A DNA stretch of 64,000 nucleotides from Nocardioides marmoribigeumensis (GTDB lineage Bacteria > Actinomycetota > Actinomycetes > Propionibacteriales > Nocardioidaceae), in assembly GCF_031458325.1 (NCBI RefSeq), contig NZ_JAVDYG010000001.1, positions 2,108,001-2,172,000 of the forward strand. The letters are read 5' to 3'. Under the pieces are notes generated by a model. It saw nothing but the letters and a program-made list of their open reading frames with translations, was not told the origin of the DNA and did not search any database. Shown here piece by piece: positions 45,514 through 52,993 of the stretch. The translations under genes and the position numbers were made by a program. Numbering within the stretch: position 1 is the first letter of the stretch; every line of letters begins with the position of its first letter.

Positions 45514-45999
45514 GGGGGCCAGTGTCCACCCGGTCGGGTGAGCGCACCAGCCCCTGGTGTCACTCGGGTGTGACCAGCTGCGGTGGTCGCTGCCGACCGG
45601 TACGTCGAGCAGTCCCGCCGGTCGAGCTCTGCCCAGCGGGAACGACCCGACCTGACGCCAGCCGGGCTCCTCGGTGAGCAGCGACGGCCCCGCCCACAGC
45701 GAGATCGCCTCGACCCGCTGGGTCACCGGCAGCTGCCGGACGACCGCCGTCTCCGCGACCCGGAGGTCCTCGACCGTGTGGTGGTGGAGGGTGAACGCCG
45801 GGACCGCCCGCGCCACGTCGGTCAGGGCTGCCAGGTCGGCCTCGCGCAGCGCCGCGAACGGCACGAAGGGGAAGACGACGGTCACGTGCGCGGGGTCGCC
45901 CACGCGAGCGGCACGGTCCAGGCGGCTCCGGTGCCGGCCGACGACCGGCTCTGCGGCGGGGACCGTGATCAGCAGCGCGGTCTCGACCGGGTCGGTCAC
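45142..45999 (-). CDS. 2'-5' RNA ligase family protein, internally deleted, reading into the NTF2-like gene
   Basis: From GTG 45999 the frame encodes a 2H phosphoesterase/RNA ligase-like start with the first HxT motif in PAHVTVVFPFVP (H38, T40). The second HxT motif appears already at H73-H-T75 and the family ending VEAISLWAGPSLL...GWRQVGSFPLG follows to residue 123, whereas family members are near 170 aa: about 45-50 residues between PAF and HHTV seem deleted in frame. No stop follows; about 39 residues of what looks like intergenic DNA lead to the NTF2-like Met (residue 163). So the frame is 285 codons. GTG 45999 overlaps the AKR stop (GTGA), as expected for the original start. Confidence 0.55.
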   Translation of the reverse strand: MTDPVETALLITVPAAEPVVGRHRSRLDRAARVGDPAHVTVVFPFVPFAALREADLAALTDVARAVPAFTLHHHTVEDLRVAETAVVRQLPVTQRVEAISLWAGPSLLTEEPGWRQVGSFPLGRARPAGLLDVPVGSDHRSWSHPSDTRGWCAHPTGWTLAPMSDTLGAHLARAIADKDESGMRALLAPEVDFRGLTPGRTWEGSSPDEVVDTVLGHWFKESDRIVGDTVTEGEVVGDTERVSYRFDLENADGSHVAEQQVYYRSTPEGDRIGYLRVLCSGFRPR

Positions 46000-47039
46000 T
46001 CCTCGGTCTGCTTGGCCCACAGGTTCACGCCCGAGTCGACCGCGTGCCGGTCGATCTCGTCGAGCTCCTCCTGGGTGAGCGGCGGCGCGTCGAGGGCGTC
46101 GAGGTTGGTGTCGAGCTGCTCGACAGAAGAGGCGCCGATGACCGCGCTCGTGACGCGCGGGTCGCGCAGCGCCCACTGGAGGGCGAGCTGGGCGAGCTTC
46201 TGCCCGCGACGCTTCGCGATCTCGTTCAACGCACGGACGCGGTCGAGGACGTCGTCCTCGAGGCCTGCGAGCGTCGAGTCCTCGCGGGCGGCGCGCGAGT
46301 CCTTGGGCACGCCCTCGAGGTAGCGGTCGGTGAGCAGGCCCTGGGCGAGAGCGGTGAACACGATGCACCCCATGCCCTGCTCCTCGAGCTCGTCGAGCAG
46401 GCTCTGGCCACCGTCGGTGGGCGCCTCGATCCAGCGGTTGAGCATGGAGTACGACGGCTGGTGGATGAGCAGCGGCGTGCCGAGCTCACGGGCGATCGTG
46501 GCGGCCTCGCGCGTCCTCGCCGCCGAGTACGACGAGATGCCGGCGTAGAGCGCGCGGCCGGACCGCACCGCGGTGTCCAGCGCCCGCATCGTCTCCTCGA
46601 CCGGCGTCTCCGGGTCGAACCGGTGGCTGTAGAAGATGTCGACGTAGTCCAGCTGCATCCGCTTCAGCGACTGGTCGAGCGAGGCGAGGACGTACTTCCG
46701 CGACCCGCCGCCCTGGCCGTAGGGACCCGGCCACATGTCCCACCCGGCCTTGGTGGAGATGACCAGCTCGTCGCGCAGGCCCTTGAAGTCCTCGGCGAGG
46801 TAGCGGCCGACGTTCTCCTCCGCGCGGCCGTAGGGCGGGCCGTAGTTGTTGGCCAGGTCGAAGTGCGTGACACCGCGGTCGAAGGCCCGCCGCAGGATCG
46901 CGCGCTGGGTCTTCTCGGGCCGGTCGGTGCCGAAGTTCTGCCACAGCCCGAGCGAGATCGCCGGGAGCTTCAGGCCGCTCCGCCCGGTGAAGCGGTAGTC
47001 CATCGAGTCGTAGCGGTCCTCGGCCGCGCGGTATGCCAT
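45996..47039 (-). CDS. Aldo/keto reductase (YghZ/Gpr-like)
   Basis: A 347-aa AKR14-like reductase. The catalytic Tyr is in FDLANNYGPPYG with the Asp upstream, and the Lys in STKAGWDMWPGPYG, with His in FYSHRFDPETPVEE; NADPH contact SAVIGASSVEQLD is present. This group reduces aldehydes such as L-glyceraldehyde 3-phosphate or methylglyoxal. On the minus strand TAACGT (47046-47051) ends 6 bases before the ATG at 47039, suggesting a leaderless mRNA. It is the first gene of a minus-strand run with two damaged genes behind it. Confidence 0.9.
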   Translation of the reverse strand: MAYRAAEDRYDSMDYRFTGRSGLKLPAISLGLWQNFGTDRPEKTQRAILRRAFDRGVTHFDLANNYGPPYGRAEENVGRYLAEDFKGLRDELVISTKAGWDMWPGPYGQGGGSRKYVLASLDQSLKRMQLDYVDIFYSHRFDPETPVEETMRALDTAVRSGRALYAGISSYSAARTREAATIARELGTPLLIHQPSYSMLNRWIEAPTDGGQSLLDELEEQGMGCIVFTALAQGLLTDRYLEGVPKDSRAAREDSTLAGLEDDVLDRVRALNEIAKRRGQKLAQLALQWALRDPRVTSAVIGASSVEQLDTNLDALDAPPLTQEELDEIDRHAVDSGVNLWAKQTEE

Positions 47040-47045
47040 GTCCCG

Positions 47046-47051
47046 ACGTTA
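47046..47051 (-). promoter_or_regulatory. Candidate -10 box (TAACGT) of the aldo/keto reductase gene
   Basis: On the minus strand TAACGT is followed by six bases and the ATG at 47039. No ribosome site lies between; leaderless start likely. It could drive the whole run down to the GNAT gene. Confidence 0.5.
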
Positions 47052-47062
47052 ACCGGCGCGCC

Positions 47063-47295
47063 TCAGAGCTCCGCCTCGGACCTCAGCACGCAGAACAGGT
47101 TGCCCTCGGGGTCGGCCAGCGTCACCCATCCGCTGCCGGGTCCGCAGATGCCGCGGTGGTCGGCGTGCAGGAAGGCGCCGTACGCCAGGAGCGCAGTCAC
47201 CTCCTCGTCGCGCGTCCGCTCCCGGGGGCGCACGTCGAGGTGGATGCGCGGTCGTCCAGGCAGTCGATGGTGGTGTGCGAGACGGAGCAGGCCAT
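47063..47295 (-). pseudogene. VOC family protein, collapsed by an internal deletion
   Basis: From ATG 47295 the frame encodes the typical first strand VSHTTIDCLD. After about 47252 the same DNA makes sense only in another frame, RIHLDVRPRERTRDEEV, continuing WVTLADPEGNLFCVL to a TGA at 47065. Thus the two ends of a VOC (glyoxalase-like) gene remain but about 60 codons between are missing and the frame changed. The product would not fold. The remaining stretch 47296-47458 shows no gene that I can support. Confidence 0.65.
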
Positions 47296-47458
47296 GGCTC
47301 AGTCCTACGGGTCACGGGCGGCCGGCGCCAGCGGTTTGCCCGTCGGCCGGGCGTCCCATCCCTCCATGGCGTACGTCGTGCAGCCGGCCGACCGCCTCCT
47401 GACCTCGTCGAGGTGGCGCCCGAGGAATGACGCCCTGGGCCTGGGTGTTCCACACCTC

Positions 47459-48148
47459 ATGACCACCTGGGGAATCATCGGAAGCGGCAACATCGGCACC
47501 ACGGTCGCGCGCCTGGCGATCGACGCGGGACACGACGTGGTGCTCAGCAACAGCAGGGGTCCCGAGACCCTGACCGACCTGGTCGAGAGCCTGGGCGACC
47601 ACGCCCGCGCCGCCACCGCCGAGGAGGCGGCCGAGGCCGGCGACGTCGTGCTCGTGACGATCCCGCTCAAGGCCTACCGCGACGTGCCCGTCGAGCCGCT
47701 GCGCGGCAAGACCGTGCTCGACACCATGAACTACTACCCGCAGCGCGACGGCGAGATCGCCGAGCTCGAGGACGAGTCGACCACCACCTCCGAGCTGCTG
47801 CAGGCGCACCTGCCCGAGAGCCACGTGGTGAAGGTCTTCAACAACATCTTCTTCCAGCACCTCGCGACGCTCGCTCGTCCCTCGGGCGCCGAGGACCGCA
47901 GCGCGCTGGCCATCGCCGGCGACGACGCGGACGCCAAGAAGAACGTCACCGAGCTGCTCGACGAGCTCGGCTACGACGCCCTCGACCTCGGCCCGCTCGC
48001 CGAGGGCTGGCGCATCCAGCGCGACACCGCGGCCTACGGCACGCAGTACGCCGCCGACCCCGAGGACTGGACCAAGGGCGCCGAGCCGGCCGGCGTCGAC
48101 GAGGTCGGCACCCGGGCCGCGCAGGCCCTGCGCTACCGCGACGCGTGA
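47459..48148 (+). CDS. NADPH-dependent F420 reductase-like NAD(P)-binding protein
   Basis: A 229-aa Rossmann protein: the dinucleotide loop GIIGSGNIGTTVA at the N-terminus, SNSRGPETL for the 2'-phosphate, VLVTIPLKAYRD and TMNYYPQRDG. This fits the NADPH:F420 oxidoreductase/NADP-binding domain family (DR2-like); in actinobacteria it links NADPH and cofactor F420, though some members use other partners. ATG 47459 is the start of the Rossmann fold. Coupled to the dehydratase behind it by GTGA (48145). Confidence 0.8.
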   Translation: MTTWGIIGSGNIGTTVARLAIDAGHDVVLSNSRGPETLTDLVESLGDHARAATAEEAAEAGDVVLVTIPLKAYRDVPVEPLRGKTVLDTMNYYPQRDGEIAELEDESTTTSELLQAHLPESHVVKVFNNIFFQHLATLARPSGAEDRSALAIAGDDADAKKNVTELLDELGYDALDLGPLAEGWRIQRDTAAYGTQYAADPEDWTKGAEPAGVDEVGTRAAQALRYRDA

Positions 48149-49071
48149 GGGTCACCCGCCAGGACGTGCTCGACGCCGCCCGTCGCATCGACGGCCGGGT
48201 CCGTCGTACGCCTTTGCTGCCGCCGGCGCAGCGGGACTCCGTCTGGATGAAGTGCGAGCTCCTCCAGCACTGCGGCGTCTTCAAGACCCGTGGCGCGTTC
48301 AACCGCCAGCTCGCCGGGCTCGAGGCCGGCGAGATCGGCGGGGGCGGGGTGGTCATCGCCTCCGGTGGCAACGCCGGCCTGGCGCAGGCCTTCGCCGCGC
48401 GCGAGCTCGGCGTGCGGTGCACGGTGTTCGTGCCCGAGGCGGCGCCGCAGGTCAAGGTCGACCGCATCCGGGCCTACGACGCCGAGGTGCGACCCGTGGG
48501 CGCTGAGTTCGCCGAGGCGCACCTGGCCTCGGTGCGGTTCGCCGAGGAGCACGGGGCGGTGCTGCTGCACGCCTACGACCAGCTCGAGGTCGCGGCCGGT
48601 GCGGGCACGATCGCCGAGGAGATCCTCGAGGACGAGCCGGGCATCGACACGATCGTCGTCGCGGTCGGCGGTGGAGGGCTGTACGCCGGCATCGCCGCCT
48701 CCGCGCTCGGTCGGGCCCGCATGGTCGCCGTCGAGCCCGAGCGCTGCCCGACCCTGCACGCCGCCCTGGCCGCCGGCGAACCGGTCGACGTCGAGGTCGG
48801 CGGCGTGGCAGCCGACTCCCTCGGCGCACGCCGCCTCGGCGAGCTGGCGTTCGCCGCCACCCGGGCCGAAGCGCCCGTCTCGGTCCTGGTCACCGAGGAC
48901 GAGATCCTCCGGGCCCGCACCCGCCTGTGGCAGGACTTCCGCCTCCCGTCAGAGCCCGGCGCTGCCACGGCGTACGCCGCCCTCACCTCCGGCGGCTACG
49001 TCCCGGCCGAGGGCGAGAAGGTCGCGCTCGTGGTGTGTGGTGCCAACACCGACCTCGCGACGTTGGCGTGA
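48145..49071 (+). CDS. PLP-dependent threonine/serine dehydratase family protein
   Basis: A 308-aa fold-type II PLP enzyme. The PLP lysine is K47 in CGVFKTRGAFNR; the substrate loop SGGNAGLAQAFA and the phosphate-binding glycine loop VAVGGGGLYAGI are seen. Members deaminate threonine or serine to 2-oxo acids or racemise serine; which is done here cannot be told. GTG 48145 overlaps the preceding stop. The 3' end overlaps the damaged convergent paiB gene. Confidence 0.85.
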   Translation: MRVTRQDVLDAARRIDGRVRRTPLLPPAQRDSVWMKCELLQHCGVFKTRGAFNRQLAGLEAGEIGGGGVVIASGGNAGLAQAFAARELGVRCTVFVPEAAPQVKVDRIRAYDAEVRPVGAEFAEAHLASVRFAEEHGAVLLHAYDQLEVAAGAGTIAEEILEDEPGIDTIVVAVGGGGLYAGIAASALGRARMVAVEPERCPTLHAALAAGEPVDVEVGGVAADSLGARRLGELAFAATRAEAPVSVLVTEDEILRARTRLWQDFRLPSEPGAATAYAALTSGGYVPAEGEKVALVVCGANTDLATLA

Positions 49072-49435
49072 ATCCTGGCGGCCCAGCCCGCATCTCCTCG
49101 GCCACCGCGTGGCTGGCGGCGTCCGGCTCCGCGAGCAGCCCGGCGACGACGCCGTCCTGGTCGGCGGACGAACGGTTCTGGCTCAGCTTGGCCGTGAGCC
49201 GGGTGACGGCCTCGCGCAACCGGTGGACGTCGTGGAAGACCTCGACGGTGCCCTGAGCTCGACGGCTGAGTAGTTCCAGGTGGGGACGACGCGTCCCGCT
49301 CCAGATGATCGGGAGCAGCGTCGCCACGGGGTAGCCGTCGGCGCCGACCGTGACCAGCTGCGCCGCGCCGCTCTGGGCGACGAACGCACGCATCCGATCC
49401 TCCTCGTCCATGGCGTTGAAGGGCGGGACGTACAC
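48983..49435 (-). pseudogene. PaiB-like FMN-binding regulator, multiply damaged
   Basis: Start GTG 49435 gives YVPPFNAMDEEDRMRAFVAQ, the highly conserved PaiB N-terminus. After VATLLPIIW about 35 codons are missing and the frame shifts; GRVVPTWNYSAVEL is readable only in a second frame, then QGTVEVFHDVHRLREAVTRL again in the first, and after another gap KLSQNRSSADQDGVVAGL, the FMN-contact tail. At least two deletions and a small indel. The frame then runs to 48983 across the dehydratase gene end. Confidence 0.7.
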
Positions 49436-49541
49436 GAGGCACCTCCGTGCTCGGTCGTTGACGACGTGCTGTGCGGCGACGAGCAGCATCGTCGCTCGGA
49501 CGGTGACGTCGAGATGGGTGGACGCCCCGGGTCAGGTCGGC

Positions 49542-50894
49542 CTATCTGCGGCGGTTGAAGCGGACGTCGCCGTTGGGCAGCCGGACGGCGAGGTAGCGGT
49601 CGTCGTGGGCGCGGTGGTGATGGTGGCTGCAGAGCAGGACGGCGTTGTCGATGTCGGTCTTGCCGAACCGGCCCCACGGGAGCCAGTGGTGGGCCTCCGC
49701 CCAGGTGCCGGGGACGTCGCAGCCCTCGGCGCGGCAGGTCCGGTCGCGCAGGAGCAGGGCTCGTTGCTGGGCCGGTGAGAACAGCCGCCGGTTGTAGCCA
49801 TAGTCGAGGATCTGGGACTTGCCGCCGAGGACGACGGGGAGGATCTGGGCGTTGCAGGCCAGGCGCCGGGTCTGCGCGGCCGTGAGCTGGTTGCTCGTCG
49901 CGGAGACGCCGTCGACGAGGCCGCCGGGGATCGCGGCGGTGGTGAGCACCTCGGCGGTGCCGAGCTCCTTGCACAGCGCGTCGTAGTCGATCGTGACGAC
50001 GATCTGGGTGGCGTTGCCGCCGTGGACGGGCAGCCGCTGGGGGTCGACGGTCTCGAGGAACGTGCAGAACGCCTGCCCCAGCCGACGCGGGCGCGGGAGC
50101 CGCTGGACCGGGTCGGGGTGGCTGGTCAGGGTGCCGTCGTCGCCGCTGGCACCGTCGGTCGGGTCGAGCGTGCTGGCCTTGCGCGGGTTGGTGAAGGCCT
50201 CGAGGTAGACCGCGAACCGCGTGCCGGACACCTCGTCGATCTCGCCGGTGAACGCGATGCGCCCGTCGGCCTTGCGGCGCAGCCGCAGGGTCGCGCCCTC
50301 CTCGGCGTCGGTCTCGAGCGCGGCCAGGCGACGGGCCTCGACCTCCTCGGCGACCTCGGGGGCCACGACCTCGAGGATCTTGCGGCCGAGCGCGGCCAGC
50401 TGTCGCGGGCCGTGGTCCGCAGCGAGGGCGACCAGGTGGGCCTCCGCCTTCTCGAGGACCTCGGCGTCGACCCACGGCGCCAGCCCCTGGAGCGAGCGGG
50501 CCATCGTCCGCGCCTGGGCCAGCGACACGTCCCCGGTCCTCATCGCCGCGGCCACTGCTGTCCACCGGCGGTCGAGGTCGGCTGCGAGCCCGGCGTCGGC
50601 CTTGGCCGCAGCGGTCTCGGTGCGGGTGGCCTGGGAGTACCACCCCGCGACGTCCCGGGCTGCGACGTCTGCGGCCACGTCGTCCGCGTCGGCCATGATC
50701 CGCATCCGCAGCTCGACCACCTGCGCCTCGGCCCGTGCGAGCCTCCTCAGGGCGAGGGCCTTGGTCTCGGTGCGCATGAACGCCGGGTTGACCTGGACGA
50801 CCGAGACCAACGCGGTCTCGATCGCGTCCAGCGCGGTCAGCACCGGGTGCTCGGGCACGGCGGAGGAGGACGGCTGCGGCAGGGACTGGGTCAC
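49542..50894 (-). CDS. DUF222/13E12-type HNH endonuclease signature protein
   Basis: A 450-aa protein with an N-terminal DUF222/13E12 helical region (about residues 10-330: ALVSVVQVNPAFMRTETKALALRRLARAEAQ; SLAQARTMARSL) and a C-terminal HNH domain: RDRTCRAEGCDVPGTWAEAHHWLPW, with LLCSHHHHRAHD for the His ligands. This is the 13E12-repeat family of mycobacteria. GTG 50894 is chosen because GGAGGAGG (50903-50910) is 8 bases upstream; a GTG at 50912 lies six codons farther up. A LexA-type box at 51113-51126 precedes it, so SOS induction is likely, as described for M. tuberculosis relatives. Confidence 0.85.
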   Translation of the reverse strand: MTQSLPQPSSSAVPEHPVLTALDAIETALVSVVQVNPAFMRTETKALALRRLARAEAQVVELRMRIMADADDVAADVAARDVAGWYSQATRTETAAAKADAGLAADLDRRWTAVAAAMRTGDVSLAQARTMARSLQGLAPWVDAEVLEKAEAHLVALAADHGPRQLAALGRKILEVVAPEVAEEVEARRLAALETDAEEGATLRLRRKADGRIAFTGEIDEVSGTRFAVYLEAFTNPRKASTLDPTDGASGDDGTLTSHPDPVQRLPRPRRLGQAFCTFLETVDPQRLPVHGGNATQIVVTIDYDALCKELGTAEVLTTAAIPGGLVDGVSATSNQLTAAQTRRLACNAQILPVVLGGKSQILDYGYNRRLFSPAQQRALLLRDRTCRAEGCDVPGTWAEAHHWLPWGRFGKTDIDNAVLLCSHHHHRAHDDRYLAVRLPNGDVRFNRRR

Positions 50895-51087
50895 GCTGCG
50901 GGCCTCCTCCACGGATCGGCGACAGGACAGTCACACGGGCGCGTGTGTCTGCTGGTCGCCGCTCCGGGGGCCCTCACCGGGCTAGATCACCGTTCGAACC
51001 ATCGCAGCTGAGCCCATACCCCCGAGATGGCGCAGGTGGTCCGCTCTGACGGCGGCGTCTGGCTCGAGATCTCCGGGCTCTGAGGAG

Positions 51088-51127
51088 AGCATAGCACACG
51101 CTGGACCACAAGCGAACACCAGTTCGA
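51088..51127 (-). promoter_or_regulatory. SOS (LexA) box and promoter of the HNH gene
   Basis: CGAACACCAGTTCG (51113-51126) is a perfect match to the actinobacterial LexA consensus CGAAC-N4-GTTCG. On the minus strand a -35 TTCGCT (51116-51111) overlaps the box and a -10 TATGCT (51093-51088) follows after 17 bases. LexA bound here would cover the -35. The resulting mRNA has a leader of about 185 bases with no other evident feature. Confidence 0.8.
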
Positions 51128-51168
51128 AAGATGGGGAGAACGTGCTGCGGCCCGGGGCGGCCCGCGGG

Positions 51169-52374
51169 TCAGCCCAACGCGGCCCGCGCCTCGCGCGCGG
51201 CCACCGAGTTGTAGATCGTCCCGACCACCTCGCCGTCGAGCCACTCGGTCAGCCGGGCGGCCTCGGCCTCCAGCGCCCGCCGGCCGGCCGCGGGGACCTC
51301 GCTCTCGACCGACACGTGCACCCGTCCGTCGGGGGACTGGAACCACGCCCCGACGACGCGGCCGTCCCACCAGGCGGTGGCACCGATGTTGCCGGCCCGG
51401 TCGGTGTGGCGGTCGGGGTCGGGGAGGTAGAAGCCGCGGGCCTTCCAGCCCATGACCGTCGGGTCGAGGACCGGCAGGAGCGCGGCCCACGCGGACACGT
51501 GTCGGACCGGGGCGACGTCGTCGGGCAGGACCCACCCGACCGCTCCCGAGTCGAGCGAGACCGGGACGGCTCCGAGGCCGGCGAGGGCCCGGCGTACGAC
51601 GGCCTTGGTGTCGCCGAGCCACCACTGCAGGTCGCCCTCGGTGCCGGGACCGAACGTGCGCAGCCAGCCGGCCACCAGGGCGGCGTAGCCCTCGTCGGGG
51701 TCGGGCCGCGACGGGACCTCGCCGAGCCAGGTCTCCATCAGGGTCCAGGTCGGCTTGTTGATCCGCCAGTGCCCTGCGTTGCGACCGCGCACGAGCAGGC
51801 CGTCGGCGGCGAGGTGCGTCATGATCCAGGGCGCCACCGGGGTCGGGGAGCTGTAGGACTTGCCCGGAGCGGGGTCGACCAGCACGTCGAGGTCGGGTGT
51901 AGCCGCGCGCACCTCGGCCGTCGTCCGCGCCTCGCCGTCGGCCAGGACCGTGAGGAACGCGGCCTCGGCCTCGCGCAACCAGGTGGCGCCGTCGTCGGTG
52001 TGGCCGGCCTTCTCGAGCATGCCAGCGTGGCGCGCCCGCTCGGTGACGGCGACCCGCGCGGACGAGCTCGCGAGCGCCGCGGGCAGGAGCGAGCGCGGGA
52101 AGACGAAGAGGGTCCGGCGCATCGCCAGCTGCTTGACCACCGACCGGTCGTCGTAGAGCGCCCGCTCGACGTCGGCGACCGACCGGTCGCTGCGGGCGGC
52201 GACCGCGAGGTGGACGCTCGCCGCCTCGGTCGCGTGCAGCACGGTCATCGCGCCGACCACCTCCTCCACCGAGGACAACCGGTGGTCGGCGTGGAGCCCG
52301 TGCCTCCGCGCCAGCCGCGCGCGACGCTCGTCGTCGGTGACGTGGCGGACCGGCTGAGGAGCACTGGCGGGCAT
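51169..52374 (-). CDS. Winged helix DNA-binding (HTH_42/AlkZ-like) protein
   Basis: A 401-aa protein of the HTH_42/AlkZ-like superfamily: three tandem winged-helix modules and a beta-barrel end. Signs: ERALYDDRSVVKQLAMRRTLFVF, GPGTEGDLQWWLGDTKAVV and VGWVLPDD...; the tail has GAWFQSPDGRVHV. AlkZ-type relatives are DNA glycosylases for bulky or crosslinked bases; the QxQ/QxD catalytic motif is not certain here (QWWLGD is a candidate), so activity is only possible. ATG 52374 begins the family N-terminus. Confidence 0.75.
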   Translation of the reverse strand: MPASAPQPVRHVTDDERRARLARRHGLHADHRLSSVEEVVGAMTVLHATEAASVHLAVAARSDRSVADVERALYDDRSVVKQLAMRRTLFVFPRSLLPAALASSSARVAVTERARHAGMLEKAGHTDDGATWLREAEAAFLTVLADGEARTTAEVRAATPDLDVLVDPAPGKSYSSPTPVAPWIMTHLAADGLLVRGRNAGHWRINKPTWTLMETWLGEVPSRPDPDEGYAALVAGWLRTFGPGTEGDLQWWLGDTKAVVRRALAGLGAVPVSLDSGAVGWVLPDDVAPVRHVSAWAALLPVLDPTVMGWKARGFYLPDPDRHTDRAGNIGATAWWDGRVVGAWFQSPDGRVHVSVESEVPAAGRRALEAEAARLTEWLDGEVVGTIYNSVAAREARAALG

Positions 52375-52413
52375 GTCTTCCATCTTGTCGGTGGGCACCG
52401 ACACGATGGGTCG

Positions 52414-52956
52414 ATGGCTCGCACGATCTTCTACACCGCCTCCAGCGTCGACGGGTTCATCGCCGACCAGCACAACTCCCTCGACTGGCTGGTCGACACC
52501 GACCACGCGCTCCCCGAGGACCATCCCGACGCCTACCCCACGTTCGTCGCCGACATCGGTGCGCTGGTGATGGGGTCGACCACCTACGAGTGGGTCGCGG
52601 CGCACGAGCCGTCGTCGCGCGAGCAGTGGCCCTACGAGCAGCCCACCTGGGTGTGCACGCACCGCGAGCTCCGGCTCCCCGCCGCGGGTCGCGTCGAGAC
52701 CTGGTCCGGTGACGTCGCCGGGCTCCACCCACGGCTCGTCGAGGCCGCGGAGGGCAAGGACGTCTGGGTCGTCGGGGGTGGCGACCTGGCCGGCCAGTTC
52801 CTCGACGCCGGGCTGCTCGACGAGGTCCATGTGCAGCTCACCCCCGTCGTCCTGGGCGCCGGTGCCCCGCTCCTGCCGCGCCGGGCGCCTCTCCGGCTGC
52901 TGGGGGTGAGGCAGATGGGCGACTTCGTCGCCACGAGGTACGCCGTCCAGCGGTGA
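52414..52956 (+). CDS. Dihydrofolate reductase family (RibD C-terminal-like) protein
   Basis: A 180-aa protein of the RibD_C/DHFR fold: RTIFYTASSVDGFIAD at the start, LVMGSTTYEWV for the cofactor strand, and VWVVGGGDLAGQFLDAGLLDEVHVQLTPVVLGAG. This fold binds NADPH; most stand-alone members are uncharacterised. A CACGAT box lies 6 bases before the ATG at 52414. It is divergent from the winged-helix gene. Confidence 0.85.
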   Translation: MARTIFYTASSVDGFIADQHNSLDWLVDTDHALPEDHPDAYPTFVADIGALVMGSTTYEWVAAHEPSSREQWPYEQPTWVCTHRELRLPAAGRVETWSGDVAGLHPRLVEAAEGKDVWVVGGGDLAGQFLDAGLLDEVHVQLTPVVLGAGAPLLPRRAPLRLLGVRQMGDFVATRYAVQR

Positions 52957-52981
52957 CGGCCGTGGCACGCGGGCGCGTGAC

Positions 52982-52987
52982 TACGCT
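52982..52987 (+). promoter_or_regulatory. Candidate -10 box (TACGCT) of the hydrolase gene
   Basis: TACGCT ends 6 bases before the ATG at 52994 with no ribosome site between; same arrangement as other genes here. Confidence 0.45.
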
Positions 52988-52993
52988 GCCGGG

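Noticed and set aside
47305-47458. Gene in the gap between the VOC remnant and the F420 reductase-like gene
   Set aside because: Frames on both strands look like translated non-coding DNA; no motif or start.
50987-51000. Second LexA site (GTTCGAAC) in the HNH leader
   Set aside because: It is a palindrome but lacks the four-base gap of the SOS consensus.
51028-51081. Small plus-strand frame MAQVVRSDGGVWLEISGL upstream of the HNH gene
   Set aside because: It is only 18 codons, lies in the leader of the opposite-strand HNH gene, and has no start support.
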